Origin: Trinickia fusca | GTDB lineage: Bacteria > Pseudomonadota > Gammaproteobacteria > Burkholderiales > Burkholderiaceae | Assembly: GCF_003628145.1 (NCBI RefSeq) | Contig: NZ_RBZV01000023.1 | Location: 1 to 34,471 of the forward strand | Length of the DNA stretch: 34,471 nucleotides | Direction: 5' to 3' | Part shown: one piece after another, positions 8,091-16,812 of the stretch | Layout: every line of letters starts with the position of its first letter | Position numbering within the stretch: the first letter of the stretch is position 1 | Translations under genes and position numbers: made by a program | The notes under the pieces: generated by a model | Seen by the model: only the letters and a program-made list of their open reading frames with translations | Database searches by the model: none | Told to the model about the DNA's origin: nothing

Positions 8091-9572
8091 ATGAAAACTG
8101 CACTGGCGCTGCATGAGCTCAAGACGATGCGAGAGGGGCCAATGTGGAAACTACTGGCTTCTCAGCAGGCGCCACTGACGCTTTCGTTGTTGCAATCGCT
8201 CTTTCCGGAGACCTCGACTCAGTTGGGTTCTGCCAGCCTCATGGAGAAGCTTTCGGCCGAGCTGGATGTGCTTCGTGCGCGTGCCGAGGACGTCGAGAAG
8301 ACGCCGCAGATGCTGATTGCGGAGTGGGTGCAAGCGAAGTGGCTGGCGCGCAGTTTTCCGGAGGGCGCGAGCGAAGAGGTCTACGAGCTTGCGGCCGACG
8401 TGGTGCCGGCGTTGCGACTAATTCTGGCTCAGCTTGAACCGCGGCAGACGGCCACCGAAAGTGGCCTGGCTGTGGTTATCGACTCGGTGCTGCGATTGGC
8501 CACCGATACCGACCCGGACCCGGCATCACGATTGAAGGCATTGCATGAGGAGTCGCAACGCATCACTGACGAGATCAGACATGTGATGAAGCACGGCGTG
8601 TCTCCATTGGAGCCGGCACGCGCCAGTGAGCGGGTCCGGTACATTGTCGCAATGACGGAGGCCATCGCAGCTGACTTCAGGCGTGTGCGCGAGGCGTTTG
8701 AGCATCTCAATCGAGATCTACGCCGGCAACTAGTGGAGCACGATGGGCCGCGCGGCGAGGTGCTGGAAAAGGTGTTCCTCGGCAGTGACGCTATCGCGGA
8801 AAGCGAGGAGGGCAAATCATTCTCTGCCTTTTGGCGGTTGCTGACCGACCCTGCGCAGTTCGAGGGATTGAAGGCGGCGCTGGAAGCGCTGGAATCACGA
8901 CCTTTCATCCGGTTGCTCAGCCTTGAGGAGCGCCGGCGGCTCTTTCGGGTGACAGAGACGCTGCTGTTGGAAGGTGGGGTGGTGCAGGACGTGATGGCTA
9001 CGCTCGGACGCAGCCTCAAGACCTTTGTGCAAAGCCGTGAGTTCCAGGAGCAGCGGAAGATTCAGCGCTTGATTCGCGCGGCGATTACGGAATCTCTCGT
9101 GCTGAAAGACCAACTGACCCACGGTCGGACGCTCGACTACACGCTGACGTTGTCCACGACCAGCTTGCGCTCAGTGGCGCAGCTTGTGCTCGATGATCCC
9201 GAGGAGCGTCCCGGGGAGACTTCGGTCGACGATGCTGAGGCGCCCGAGATTGACCTGGCGGCGATGCGGCAGATGATCGACAACGCCGACATTGATATGC
9301 CATTGCTCAAAGCCAACATCCGTTACGCGCTGGCACAGCACAATCAAGTGAGCGTCGGGAAGCTAACTCGGATGTTCGAGGTGACCCAGGGGCTTGCCTC
9401 CATCGTAGGTTACATGGCACTCGGCCAGAGGTATGGCATTGTGCTTGAGAACCGGGAGCGGGAATTCTTTCCGCGAGAACGGGTGTCGTGGACTGGACAA
9501 GACGGCGTCGTGCGTCACGCACAGATCGCGCAGCTACTCTTCACGAGGGATTGCCTCCATGACCTCGATTAG
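8091..9572 (+). CDS. jetA: Wadjet protein JetA (DUF3375, MukF-like kleisin)
   Basis: A 493-residue DUF3375 protein, the kleisin-like subunit of the type I Wadjet condensin. The opening LKTMREGPMWKLL followed by APLTLSLLQSLF is the family's typical N-terminal winged-helix start, and long helical stretches fill the middle. In Wadjet, JetA bridges the JetC heads and binds JetB, forming a loop-extruding complex that senses small circular DNA. I placed the start at ATG 8091, preceded by GAGAGAA; a longer TTG form from 8040 has no support. It is the first gene of a four-gene plus-strand operon and overlaps jetB by 14 nt, which suggests translational coupling. Confidence 0.93.
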   Translation: MKTALALHELKTMREGPMWKLLASQQAPLTLSLLQSLFPETSTQLGSASLMEKLSAELDVLRARAEDVEKTPQMLIAEWVQAKWLARSFPEGASEEVYELAADVVPALRLILAQLEPRQTATESGLAVVIDSVLRLATDTDPDPASRLKALHEESQRITDEIRHVMKHGVSPLEPARASERVRYIVAMTEAIAADFRRVREAFEHLNRDLRRQLVEHDGPRGEVLEKVFLGSDAIAESEEGKSFSAFWRLLTDPAQFEGLKAALEALESRPFIRLLSLEERRRLFRVTETLLLEGGVVQDVMATLGRSLKTFVQSREFQEQRKIQRLIRAAITESLVLKDQLTHGRTLDYTLTLSTTSLRSVAQLVLDDPEERPGETSVDDAEAPEIDLAAMRQMIDNADIDMPLLKANIRYALAQHNQVSVGKLTRMFEVTQGLASIVGYMALGQRYGIVLENREREFFPRERVSWTGQDGVVRHAQIAQLLFTRDCLHDLD

Positions 9573-10419
9573 CAGACGGCGCGACCGTCAACCTGTCTTC
9601 AGGAGGATGGGGCCTGCTACCAACACAAACTCAGCAACCGCGACGGACGGTACCGGCGGCACGCTCGAGGACGACGTCGGCAAATTCCAAGACGTTGATG
9701 GAAATGATCCTCATCATCGAGAAGACGGTGGAGAGGAGAAGGCGCTGTTCGAGGGTGACACGTCCACGCTGCCCTACGACGTACGCAGAGCCTACGCATT
9801 GCTGCTTCGCGGGCCATCGATCGACGAGCGCCACAGCAAGCTTTGGCCGGTTCTCATCGACCACGAGGCTGCACTGCGCAAGCTGTTGCACTCGGCCTTC
9901 CTGGACTTGGTGATCGATCGCGACCAAAAAGTGGCGTTCTCGCGCCCGGTGCACGCGCCAGACCTCGATGTGCCGCAATTGTTGCGCGAGGTCCGGCTTA
10001 CGTTTCTCGATTCCGCACTCGTGCTCTTCCTACGGATGCGATTGACGTTAGCCGAGGCCGCTGGCGAGCGCGCGACGGTGTCGCGCTCCGATATGGCTGA
10101 ACATCTGAAGGCCTACGAGGCCAGCGACAACGTCGACCAGGCGCGCTTTGGCAAACAAATCGTGGGGGCGATCGATAAGGCTAAGAAGTACAACTTTCTG
10201 CGCCTGATTCGCAACAGCGGCGACCGGTTCGAGGTTTCGCCCACTCTCAAGTTGGTGTTCTCGCACGAACAGGTAAGTGAGCTATTGCGGACCTATAGGC
10301 GCATCAGAGCTCAGTCGGAGGGCCGGCCGGTGGAGGATGAAGAGCGGTCTTCGCCTGAAATCGAAGTGTCGGATGACGTTGACGACGATAACTACGGCGA
10401 CGTTATAGACGGGGAGTGA
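9559..10419 (+). CDS. jetB: Wadjet protein JetB (DUF4194, MukE-like)
   Basis: A 286-residue DUF4194 protein, the KITE (MukE-like) subunit of Wadjet. The first 70 residues are low-complexity and acidic; the folded part begins near SIDERHSKLWPVLIDHEAALRKLL and contains paired winged-helix segments, including the FLRLIRNSGDRFEVSPTLKLVF hairpin. The tail is strongly acidic (DDVDDDNYGDVIDGE). JetB dimers bind the JetA kleisin. The start at ATG 9559 lies inside the end of jetA, and the open frame extending further upstream to 9433 is only antisense-like extension within jetA. The gene stops 6 nt before jetC. Confidence 0.9.
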   Translation: MTSISRRRDRQPVFRRMGPATNTNSATATDGTGGTLEDDVGKFQDVDGNDPHHREDGGEEKALFEGDTSTLPYDVRRAYALLLRGPSIDERHSKLWPVLIDHEAALRKLLHSAFLDLVIDRDQKVAFSRPVHAPDLDVPQLLREVRLTFLDSALVLFLRMRLTLAEAAGERATVSRSDMAEHLKAYEASDNVDQARFGKQIVGAIDKAKKYNFLRLIRNSGDRFEVSPTLKLVFSHEQVSELLRTYRRIRAQSEGRPVEDEERSSPEIEVSDDVDDDNYGDVIDGE

Positions 10420-10425
10420 CCGAAC

Positions 10426-13400
10426 GTGGACGCGATGCAGAAGCCGCTTTTTGGAGACCTTGAGGTGTCGCTGCCGGCGGAGGACGCGACGTTGCGCGTG
10501 GACGATAGCCATCGCACGCAATGGACCGATCGCGATATCGAAGAGGCTAGGCAGCAACAGTTTCGGCTGCAGCAAATGCAGGTCCTGAGCTGGGGCACCT
10601 TCAGCAAACTGCACGTATTCGACATCTCACCGCGTGGACACCTGCTTGTTGGGCCGTCTGGATCGGGGAAGTCGACCATCTTGGACGCGCATTCGGCGCT
10701 TATGGCACCGCCGAACTCGGAGTTCAACGCGGCCGCAAGAGGCAATGACAAGGTCACCCGCGATCGCACGCTGGTGACCTATATTCGTGGCGCCTGGGCC
10801 ACCCACGAGTCGGACGAGGGAATTATCGGGGCTCAGTATCTGCGATCGGACACCACGCTGAGCGCAGTTGCGGAGGTCTTTGCGAATGCGTTCGGACAGA
10901 CCTTGACCATGGTGGGCATGTGGTGGCTCAAGGGTAAATCGACGCTTGCCAAGGATGTGCGGCACTGCTTCTTCGTGACTGAACGTGCGTTTAGCCTCAA
11001 GGAGCTCTCGTTCTTCATGCAGGCCGACTACAACCTCCGGTCCTTCGCAAAGCACCTGCCAGAGGTCAAGCTGTTCGACACGCATTCGTCTTTCCGGGAG
11101 CGCTTCAAAGCACGACTGGGAATCGACCACGACCTGGCGCTGCGACTACTCCATCGGACGCAGTCGTCGAAGAACCTGGGCGACATCAATGCCTTCATGC
11201 GGGACAACATGTTGGACGAACCCGAGACGTTCAGCATTGCCAAAGCGCTTTGCGAGGATTTCAACACACTGGCGGCGGCCCATCGCGACGTCGTCGAGAC
11301 GCGCGAGCAGCGGGACCTGCTCAGCGAAGCACGTTTACATCATGAGAAGCACCAAGTACAACAGGCAAAAGTCGCGCGGACCGATGAACTGCTTCGGCAA
11401 CTGGACCACCACGGCAAGTACCTGCTGTACACGTTACAAGGTAGGAAAGCGGACGAACTGAAAATCGAACTCGAGGGACTGCGCCAAAAGGTTGAGGCGC
11501 TGGCTCGGACGGCAGAGGACGAGCAGGCCGAGCTTCAGCGGCTGATGATTCGACGCGCCGGCATGGAGGATGGCAATGTCGCCGGCTTGCAGGCGCAGTT
11601 GAAGGCTAACGAGGCGCAACTTAATCAGGTTCAACGCGCGCGAAATCGCGTTCTTGGCTGGCTCAACGCGCTCGGATGGGCCGAACCGCAGGACGCTGGT
11701 CGCTTTGGGGAGTGTGTCGGCAACGCCATTCAGATGCGCGATCGTGGTCCAGGAAAAGGTGACGAAGCGAGGGAGCTCAAGCTGCGCGAAACGGTGTTTG
11801 AAGCGGATCGGCAACTCAGGGAGCTACTGGAAGACGCCGCATCGCTCGAATCGCGCAAATCAAATCTTCCGGGGAAGCTCGTGCAGGTGCGAGACCAGAT
11901 CGCGCACGACTTGAATCTGGATCCGGCAGTGTTTCCGTTCGGAGGGGAGCTGCTCGACGTACCAGAAACGTTTAAGCGGTGGCAGGGCGCACTGGAGCGT
12001 TTGCTGGCGCCGCTGACGCGCTCGTTCCTTGTGCCGGAGGAGCACTATCGCGAAGTCGTGGACTGGCTGGAGTCGAACCACACGGGCCAGCATGTGCTGT
12101 ATCTGCGCATGCGCGGCCATCAGGGGCGCAATGAAGTTGGTCCCAAGGCGCCGGGCCGCATGCTGGACACGGCAGATGATAAATACGGCGATTGGTTGCG
12201 CGAGGAAATCACTCAGCAGTACGGAAACGTTGTTTGTGCCGAGACAACCGAGGAGTTTCGCCGTTCTGATCGTGCTTTGAGCTTGCACGGCCAGATCAAG
12301 CGCGGAGGTACGCGGCATGAGAAGAACGATCGGGCTAGCTTGAATGAACGCCGAGAATGGGCGATGGGTTTCTCGAATGAGCAGAAGAAGCTCACACTCC
12401 TCGATGACATTCACGCGCTGCAGAGCACCAAGGCCGAAGCGGAGCTTGCGCTCGAAGAGCTGAAGGCGAAAAAGCAGGCGGAGCAGGAAAGGCTGAGCGC
12501 GGCGAGCGAGTTGTCACAGGCCGAATGGGAAGACATTGATGTCGTCTCCGTGGCGGTCGATGTACAGCATCTGAAGAACCAGATTTTGACCGCTGAAAGT
12601 TCGCACCCGGAAGTACGAGAACTAGACGGCCAAATCATGACGCAAGAGCAGAAGGTTTCCGATGCGCGCGGCGACTATGCGGTCGCGAACAATAAGCGTA
12701 CTAACACGACGCTTGAGATCGAGGCGTTGAGTCGCGAATGCGACGGCACCCGTGATGCATGGCGCACACCGCCCCGGGACGGGGAAGAGCTTCAACCGCT
12801 GTTCGGCAGCATAGATGAACTCGTGCTGGCGAATCTGGAGACTCGACATGAGCGCGCGCGAAGCACACTGAAAGAACTGAAGAGCGAGGCCGAGAAGCTG
12901 AGAATGAAGGCTCAGACCCAGCTCGAAGAGGTGCTCCGGACGTTCCAACGCGAGCATAAGCTGGCGGCAGCGGACATGGGCGCGGCGTTGGACGATTGGC
13001 CGGATTACGACCGGTTGCTGCGCAAGATTGAAGAGGACGATTTGCCTCGCTTTGAGGAGCGGTTTTTCATGTTGCTCAATGAGCAAAGCGACCGGCACTT
13101 GGCCAAGTTGCGACAGAGGCTCATTACCGAGAAGGACGAAATACGAGGGCGTATGAACATCGTCAACGACGCGCTCTCGCAGTCGGAGTTTAACCGTGAT
13201 ACTTACCTGCGCTTGGAGAATCGGCCGCGCACCCTATCGGATGTCACTGCGTTTCTGAGCGACCTGAGGGGGTGTCTTGAGCGCAACATCAAACCGGATG
13301 CCACCCGCGAAGAGCGGGAGGAGCAGTTCAAGGCACTGAATGCGATTGTGCAGCGGCTGCACAGTGACAAGCCGGAGGACGAGCGTTGGAAAGCGCTTGT

Positions 13401-13893
13401 GTTGGACGTGCGGCAGCACGTCGAGTTCGTGGCAAAAGAATACGATGCGAGCGGCCGTGTGCGTGACATTTATCAGTCCGGTGCCGGCAAGTCGGGAGGG
13501 CAGCGACAGAAGCTCGCAGCGACCTGTTTGGCGGCGGCTTTGCGCTACCAACTGGCCGGAACAGAGCGACCATTGCCGCAGTTTTGCACCGTGCTGATGG
13601 ACGAGGCTTTTGACAAGGCCGATAGTGAATTTACGGCAATGACGCTGAACATCTTCAACAACTTCGGGTTTCAGATGCTCATGGCCACACCGATGAAGGC
13701 GGTGCGAACGCTCGAGCCTTTCATTGGCGGCGCACACGTCTTCAGCAACACGTCCCGCCACAGCTCGGGGGCGGTGTCCATCGAATACGACATGGCGCAT
13801 CGACGGTTGGTCGGCTTGGGGGCGCGACGGCCAGAAGAGGAAAACAACGGGGATGAAGACGTCGGCGAAGGGGGTACACATGCCGATGTATGA
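10426..13893 (+). CDS. jetC: Wadjet protein JetC (MukB/SMC-like ATPase)
   Basis: A 1155-residue SMC-like ATPase, the motor of Wadjet. The N-terminal head has the Walker A GPSGSGKS at residues 76-83. Long coiled coils follow (roughly 270-420 and 660-900), separated by a hinge-like segment. The C-terminal head has the signature SGGQRQKLA near 1023 and a Walker B ending MDEAFDKAD, with Asp1059 and Glu1060. All catalytic motifs are intact, so the complex should hydrolyse ATP and extrude DNA loops. The GTG at 10426 is preceded by GGGGAG at 10411-10416; an ATG three codons later is the alternative. It overlaps jetD by 14 nt, the same overlap as jetA/jetB. Confidence 0.95.
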   Translation: MDAMQKPLFGDLEVSLPAEDATLRVDDSHRTQWTDRDIEEARQQQFRLQQMQVLSWGTFSKLHVFDISPRGHLLVGPSGSGKSTILDAHSALMAPPNSEFNAAARGNDKVTRDRTLVTYIRGAWATHESDEGIIGAQYLRSDTTLSAVAEVFANAFGQTLTMVGMWWLKGKSTLAKDVRHCFFVTERAFSLKELSFFMQADYNLRSFAKHLPEVKLFDTHSSFRERFKARLGIDHDLALRLLHRTQSSKNLGDINAFMRDNMLDEPETFSIAKALCEDFNTLAAAHRDVVETREQRDLLSEARLHHEKHQVQQAKVARTDELLRQLDHHGKYLLYTLQGRKADELKIELEGLRQKVEALARTAEDEQAELQRLMIRRAGMEDGNVAGLQAQLKANEAQLNQVQRARNRVLGWLNALGWAEPQDAGRFGECVGNAIQMRDRGPGKGDEARELKLRETVFEADRQLRELLEDAASLESRKSNLPGKLVQVRDQIAHDLNLDPAVFPFGGELLDVPETFKRWQGALERLLAPLTRSFLVPEEHYREVVDWLESNHTGQHVLYLRMRGHQGRNEVGPKAPGRMLDTADDKYGDWLREEITQQYGNVVCAETTEEFRRSDRALSLHGQIKRGGTRHEKNDRASLNERREWAMGFSNEQKKLTLLDDIHALQSTKAEAELALEELKAKKQAEQERLSAASELSQAEWEDIDVVSVAVDVQHLKNQILTAESSHPEVRELDGQIMTQEQKVSDARGDYAVANNKRTNTTLEIEALSRECDGTRDAWRTPPRDGEELQPLFGSIDELVLANLETRHERARSTLKELKSEAEKLRMKAQTQLEEVLRTFQREHKLAAADMGAALDDWPDYDRLLRKIEEDDLPRFEERFFMLLNEQSDRHLAKLRQRLITEKDEIRGRMNIVNDALSQSEFNRDTYLRLENRPRTLSDVTAFLSDLRGCLERNIKPDATREEREEQFKALNAIVQRLHSDKPEDERWKALVLDVRQHVEFVAKEYDASGRVRDIYQSGAGKSGGQRQKLAATCLAAALRYQLAGTERPLPQFCTVLMDEAFDKADSEFTAMTLNIFNNFGFQMLMATPMKAVRTLEPFIGGAHVFSNTSRHSSGAVSIEYDMAHRRLVGLGARRPEEENNGDEDVGEGGTHADV

Positions 13894-15088
13894 GCTGGGC
13901 GGCGCGTTGATGCCCGATGACGTTGCGCAGGCATGTAAGCGTCAGTTTGAGCGACAACAGGTCGACTGGCTGTTACGACGCTCTGAGAGTACTTGGCCGT
14001 TGTCGGTAGCGTTGCGGAGCCCATCGGACAAGGAGGCTGCGAATGCTCCTGCGGCCATGCGGACGTGGCTGTCGGCTTGGACGGGTTTCGACAACGCGTC
14101 CAGGGATAAGGGGCGACGCTGCGCTGTAGTGTGGCGATCGGTGAACTGGCGGTTGATGGGCAACGTGACGGTGCCGGAGAAGGTACTGTTCGAGGACATC
14201 GAGGCGGTCGCGGACTGCGCACGAGTGGACCAAGACTGGGAAACGTTGAAGGAGCGCTGGCGAGCTTTGTGCGAGCGCCACGCGTCCGTGACTGACAAGC
14301 GCGATTGTGCGAAAGCGCTGATTGGTGCGGCCCAGTGGGCGGATGATGACTTCGTGCGACTGTTGGAGTTTCTAGGCTGGTGCGAGCGCAACCCCGCCAG
14401 CGGACTCTACTTACGCCAGTTGCCACTGGTTGGCATCGACACAAAATGGGTCGAAAGGCGGCTAGGTGTAGTGGTGCCGCTGCTACAGGCCATCATGGGA
14501 AAGCTGGGCGATGTGCACCAGTTGTTGGTGCTAAGGCGCGCGCCCTACACGGTGCGCATGAGGCTGCTGGACCCGGTTCTTCGAGAACAGATGGCGGGCG
14601 CTGAGGACCTTCAGATGCCTGTAGACCAGTGGAGCAAACTACTGAGGCAGCCACCCAAGCGGCTTCTCATCATCGAAAATTTGGCTACGGGACTGGCAGT
14701 TCCAGATACACCAGGGACCGCTGTAGCGATGGGTCTCGGGAACAACGTGGCCGTCTTGAACGAGGTCGCGTGGGCGCACTCCGCAGAAATTCTCTACTGG
14801 GGTGACATCGATACCTGGGGCCTACATATCCTGTCGAGAGCTAGGAGCCTTTTTCCGCACTTGAATTCGATGCTCATGACGGAGACTGTGCTCACGTCGC
14901 ACCGGCATCTCTGGACTGTTGAGGATTCGCAGGACAACAGGCATGCTGATCATCTCACCGCGAAGGAAGCGGAATTGCTGTCCAAACTGCAGCAAGGGCG
15001 TTGGGGCAAGCATGTTCGCCTGGAGCAGGAGCGGATTCACTGGCCTAGCGCAGTTGAAGAGCTCTCCCGTCGCTGGGGGCTCTTATAA
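13880..15088 (+). CDS. jetD: Wadjet nuclease JetD (DUF3322/DUF2220, Toprim)
   Basis: A 402-residue JetD, the Toprim-type nuclease that cleaves DNA once the JetABC motor has stalled on a small circular plasmid. The N-terminal half corresponds to DUF3322 and the C-terminal half to DUF2220. The Toprim acidic residues are present: Glu266 in LLIIENLATG and the Asp309-x-Asp311 pair in YWGDIDTWG. The ATG at 13880 is preceded by GAAGGGGG, and lies within the end of jetC; an in-frame ATG at 13853 is possible but has poorer signals. With intact JetA, B, C and D the system looks functional. VapB follows after 21 nt on the same strand. Confidence 0.93.
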   Translation: MPMYELGGALMPDDVAQACKRQFERQQVDWLLRRSESTWPLSVALRSPSDKEAANAPAAMRTWLSAWTGFDNASRDKGRRCAVVWRSVNWRLMGNVTVPEKVLFEDIEAVADCARVDQDWETLKERWRALCERHASVTDKRDCAKALIGAAQWADDDFVRLLEFLGWCERNPASGLYLRQLPLVGIDTKWVERRLGVVVPLLQAIMGKLGDVHQLLVLRRAPYTVRMRLLDPVLREQMAGAEDLQMPVDQWSKLLRQPPKRLLIIENLATGLAVPDTPGTAVAMGLGNNVAVLNEVAWAHSAEILYWGDIDTWGLHILSRARSLFPHLNSMLMTETVLTSHRHLWTVEDSQDNRHADHLTAKEAELLSKLQQGRWGKHVRLEQERIHWPSAVEELSRRWGLL

Positions 15089-15109
15089 CGAGGGTGCGCC
15101 GAGGTCCCC

Positions 15110-15304
15110 ATGCGTACCACCATTGCACTCGATGGCGATTTGATCGCCAAGCCCCGAGGCTATACGGGCTTGGAGGAAAAAATGCTTGTGCGCGAAGTGC
15201 TCAAGGCCTTGATCCAACGTGAGGCCGCGAAACGACTTGCAAATCTTGGCGGTAGCCTGCCGGGTATCAAGGGAGCGCCGCGTCGCCGGCAGGACGTCAA
15301 ATGA
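15110..15304 (+). CDS. vapB: VapB-type antitoxin
   Basis: A 64-residue antitoxin of the VapB family that is normally paired with a VapC PIN-domain RNase. The start MRTTIALDGDLI is the family's ribbon-helix-helix strand, followed by YTGLEEKMLVREVLKALIQREAAKRLANLGGS, the toxin-wrapping helix region, and a basic tail. The ATG at 15110 has a GAGG-type site 7 nt upstream. It lies 21 nt after jetD and overlaps the vapC remnant by 4 nt (ATGA at 15301). Because its partner is gutted, it would be an orphan antitoxin that could still bind DNA or neutralise related toxins elsewhere. Confidence 0.85.
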   Translation: MRTTIALDGDLIAKPRGYTGLEEKMLVREVLKALIQREAAKRLANLGGSLPGIKGAPRRRQDVK

Positions 15305-15429
15305 TTTTTGTCGACACGTCACTGTTGACGTCCGTGCGCCTACAACCGGGCATCACCATCTGGACGTGGGACAAGCGATTGAAGAAAGTTGCCGATGAAC
15401 TCAACTTGGGCGTGGTGCTCGGGCACTAG
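15301..15429 (+). pseudogene. vapC: VapC toxin remnant with internal deletion
   Basis: A 42-codon frame follows vapB with the standard 4-nt overlap. It opens with MIFVDTSLL, the first strand of a PIN domain with its catalytic Asp5, and after about ten more residues jumps to TWDKRLKKVADELNLG, the characteristic C-terminal end of VapC (about 125-135 residues normally). Both ends are in frame, so roughly 90 internal codons, including the middle acidic residues, are missing. The product cannot form a PIN active site. This reads as an in-frame internal deletion rather than a frameshift. Loss of toxin with retention of antitoxin is the interpretation. Confidence 0.75.
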
Positions 15430-15582
15430 GCAACGTAAAAGTGCGATGCCAGACGACTTTCGCAAGGCGATGCCCGGTCGCTTCGAAGTTAAAACCCTGT
15501 TCACGCGTCTTAGCATCAATGCGCCCAGCAGTAGCCGCACAGGGCATCCATGTCTCCGTTCTTGGCGTCGCAAATGCCGCAA

Positions 15583-15777
15583 GACGGACTTTATTCCGCG
15601 GTAGGATCGCCGAACCGCGGTTTCCGCGCGTCATGACGGACTTTGCGCTTGAGCACGGCCCTAAGCCGAGATCCTTTCGATTCAACGACTTACGATCAGA
15701 CCCTTAGACGGACTTTATTCTCTCGGATCATATTGATCCGAGGGAATAAAGTCCGTCTCACGAGAATAAAGTCCGTC
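15583..15777. repeat. Cluster of GACGGACTTTATTC repeats
   Basis: The 14-mer GACGGACTTTATTC occurs in direct orientation at 15583-15596 and 15707-15720, and inverted (GAATAAAGTCCGTC) at 15744-15757 and 15764-15777. A partial copy, GACGGACTTT, is at 15635-15644. Four exact 14-mers in 195 nt is far beyond chance. The layout resembles terminal repeats of a transposon or recombinase-type element, or nested insertions at a preferred site, but no transposase gene remains. Confidence 0.8.
15707..15757. repeat. 51-bp near-perfect palindrome
   Basis: Two 24-nt arms (15707-15730 and 15734-15757) are separated by TAT. The arms agree at 23 of 24 positions when one is reversed and complemented; the single difference is T versus C at the fifteenth base of the arm. 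Each arm begins with GACGGACTTTATTC and ends with TCGGATCA. As DNA it could form a cruciform; as two abutted element ends it could be the junction left after excision or circularisation of a mobile element. It lacks a T-run, so it is not an obvious terminator. Confidence 0.85.
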
Positions 15778-16116
15778 ATGGGGCCAGATCGACGCGGCGC
15801 GTTGCAACGCCTACAAGTTAGGTGATTGCGAGAAAGACAGAGAGGGTGTTGATGAGGTGCCGCCGCCGTTCGGTTTTCCGGCGTGGATTATTTGTCATGT
15901 GGCGCGGGAGCCTCAGAACCGGCTTGGCGCGTTGGGACTGAACACCTCTAAGCGGTCCCGATAGGGGGGCTACGGCACTGTAAGGAACAGAGGTGCCGCT
16001 TTGACAGTGCTCATCGTGCTGTTTGCCCTCGCGATTCGCGACGCGACAACGGCTTATCTCGACCCAAAAGCGACCTTCATGCCTCTCTGAAGCGGACGCT
16101 CCAATCCGTTCATACG

Positions 16117-16812
16117 CTAGCGAAGAACAGCTTCGCCAGTCGCGTAGTCAAACCGATAAATGGCCTGATTGAAATCCACTGCCTCGATATAGTCGGGTAG
16201 CAAGCGAAAGCCTTCGGAAAATATGTCGGCTCCGGACGCGTGCCAAATTAGACCGCCATGTAGTGACAAGCGTGCAATCTCCAGTTCCCCGTGAGAGATG
16301 AGCGCTTCCCGCTTCTTGTCCCAGTAGACGCCAAAGCACGTCGCGGTGTCGACCCGAGTTGACCAGATTTGCCCATAGGGCAACTCCAACGACAGGCATG
16401 CCACATGATCACCGACAGCCAAGTAAAGCCTGTCGCCAATCACCAACGCCGAACGCTCATGCACTGCAGAGCATCCTCCACCCGCACCAACGACCATAAT
16501 GCCTTGGCCGTTTAGCTCGACACCATGGATAGAAGTCAACGAGTCGTTCGCAAGACGTACTTCAAGCGGGTATGAACGCACATTATCTTGTGACTCGAAT
16601 GAGTACATCGGCTCATTTACAACTCTGAGCGAGCCATATTGAGTGTCTATCTCCGTATGCACTGTCGGTCCTCGCTTGCTGATTAGCAGGTTGCCGTCTC
16701 CGGACAATTGTCGGCAACTCCGGTGGCGACGTCGAACGTCTGCACCGTTCCTGTCCTTACGCAATGGCAGTCGAGCGTTCCGCACCACACATCTGCCACC
16801 TTCAAGAATCAT
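16117..16812 (-). CDS. Uncharacterised protein, second gene of a pair
   Basis: A 231-residue protein I do not recognise. From about residue 60 the sequence has alternating strands rich in Trp, Tyr and Gly, such as YGQIWSTRVDTATCFGVYW and LIWHASGADIFSEGF, ending YRFDYATGEAVLR. This looks like beta-propeller-type or beta-sandwich repeats, but the match is by eye only. The first 50 residues are Arg-rich and look less like a folded protein. The ATG at 16812 follows the TAG of the upstream gene with no base between them, so the two are very probably translated together. No signal peptide or membrane segment is seen. Confidence 0.65.
   Translation of the reverse strand: MILEGGRCVVRNARLPLRKDRNGADVRRRHRSCRQLSGDGNLLISKRGPTVHTEIDTQYGSLRVVNEPMYSFESQDNVRSYPLEVRLANDSLTSIHGVELNGQGIMVVGAGGGCSAVHERSALVIGDRLYLAVGDHVACLSLELPYGQIWSTRVDTATCFGVYWDKKREALISHGELEIARLSLHGGLIWHASGADIFSEGFRLLPDYIEAVDFNQAIYRFDYATGEAVLR

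Larger units (their letters stand above)
15430..16116. other. Mobile-element debris zone
   Basis: No intact gene is visible in this 687-nt gap. The left part contains a set of direct and inverted copies of GACGGACTTTATTC (listed separately). To the right, a plus-strand open frame without a start (15770-15964) reads WGQIDAARCNAYKLGDCE and ends in TAG; it may be the tail of a lost gene, but I do not recognise it. The end of the zone (16082-16110) has the word AAGCGGACGCT, also seen near 1789 in another gap of the island. Confidence 0.45.

Noticed and set aside
7804-8103. 99-codon minus-strand frame overlapping the small ORF
   Set aside because: Its composition (Ser, Arg, Trp, Phe) looks non-coding; the alternative frame at 7820 is more protein-like.
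9433-9558. N-terminal extension of JetB
   Set aside because: It would lie wholly inside jetA and is unlike any DUF4194 protein; the ATG at 9559 fits better.
13671-14444. 257-codon minus-strand frame opposite jetC/jetD
   Set aside because: Pro/Ser/Arg-rich antisense shadow of the Wadjet genes.
15583-15777. CRISPR array
   Set aside because: The GACGGACTTTATTC copies are only 14 nt, occur in both orientations, and are unevenly spaced.
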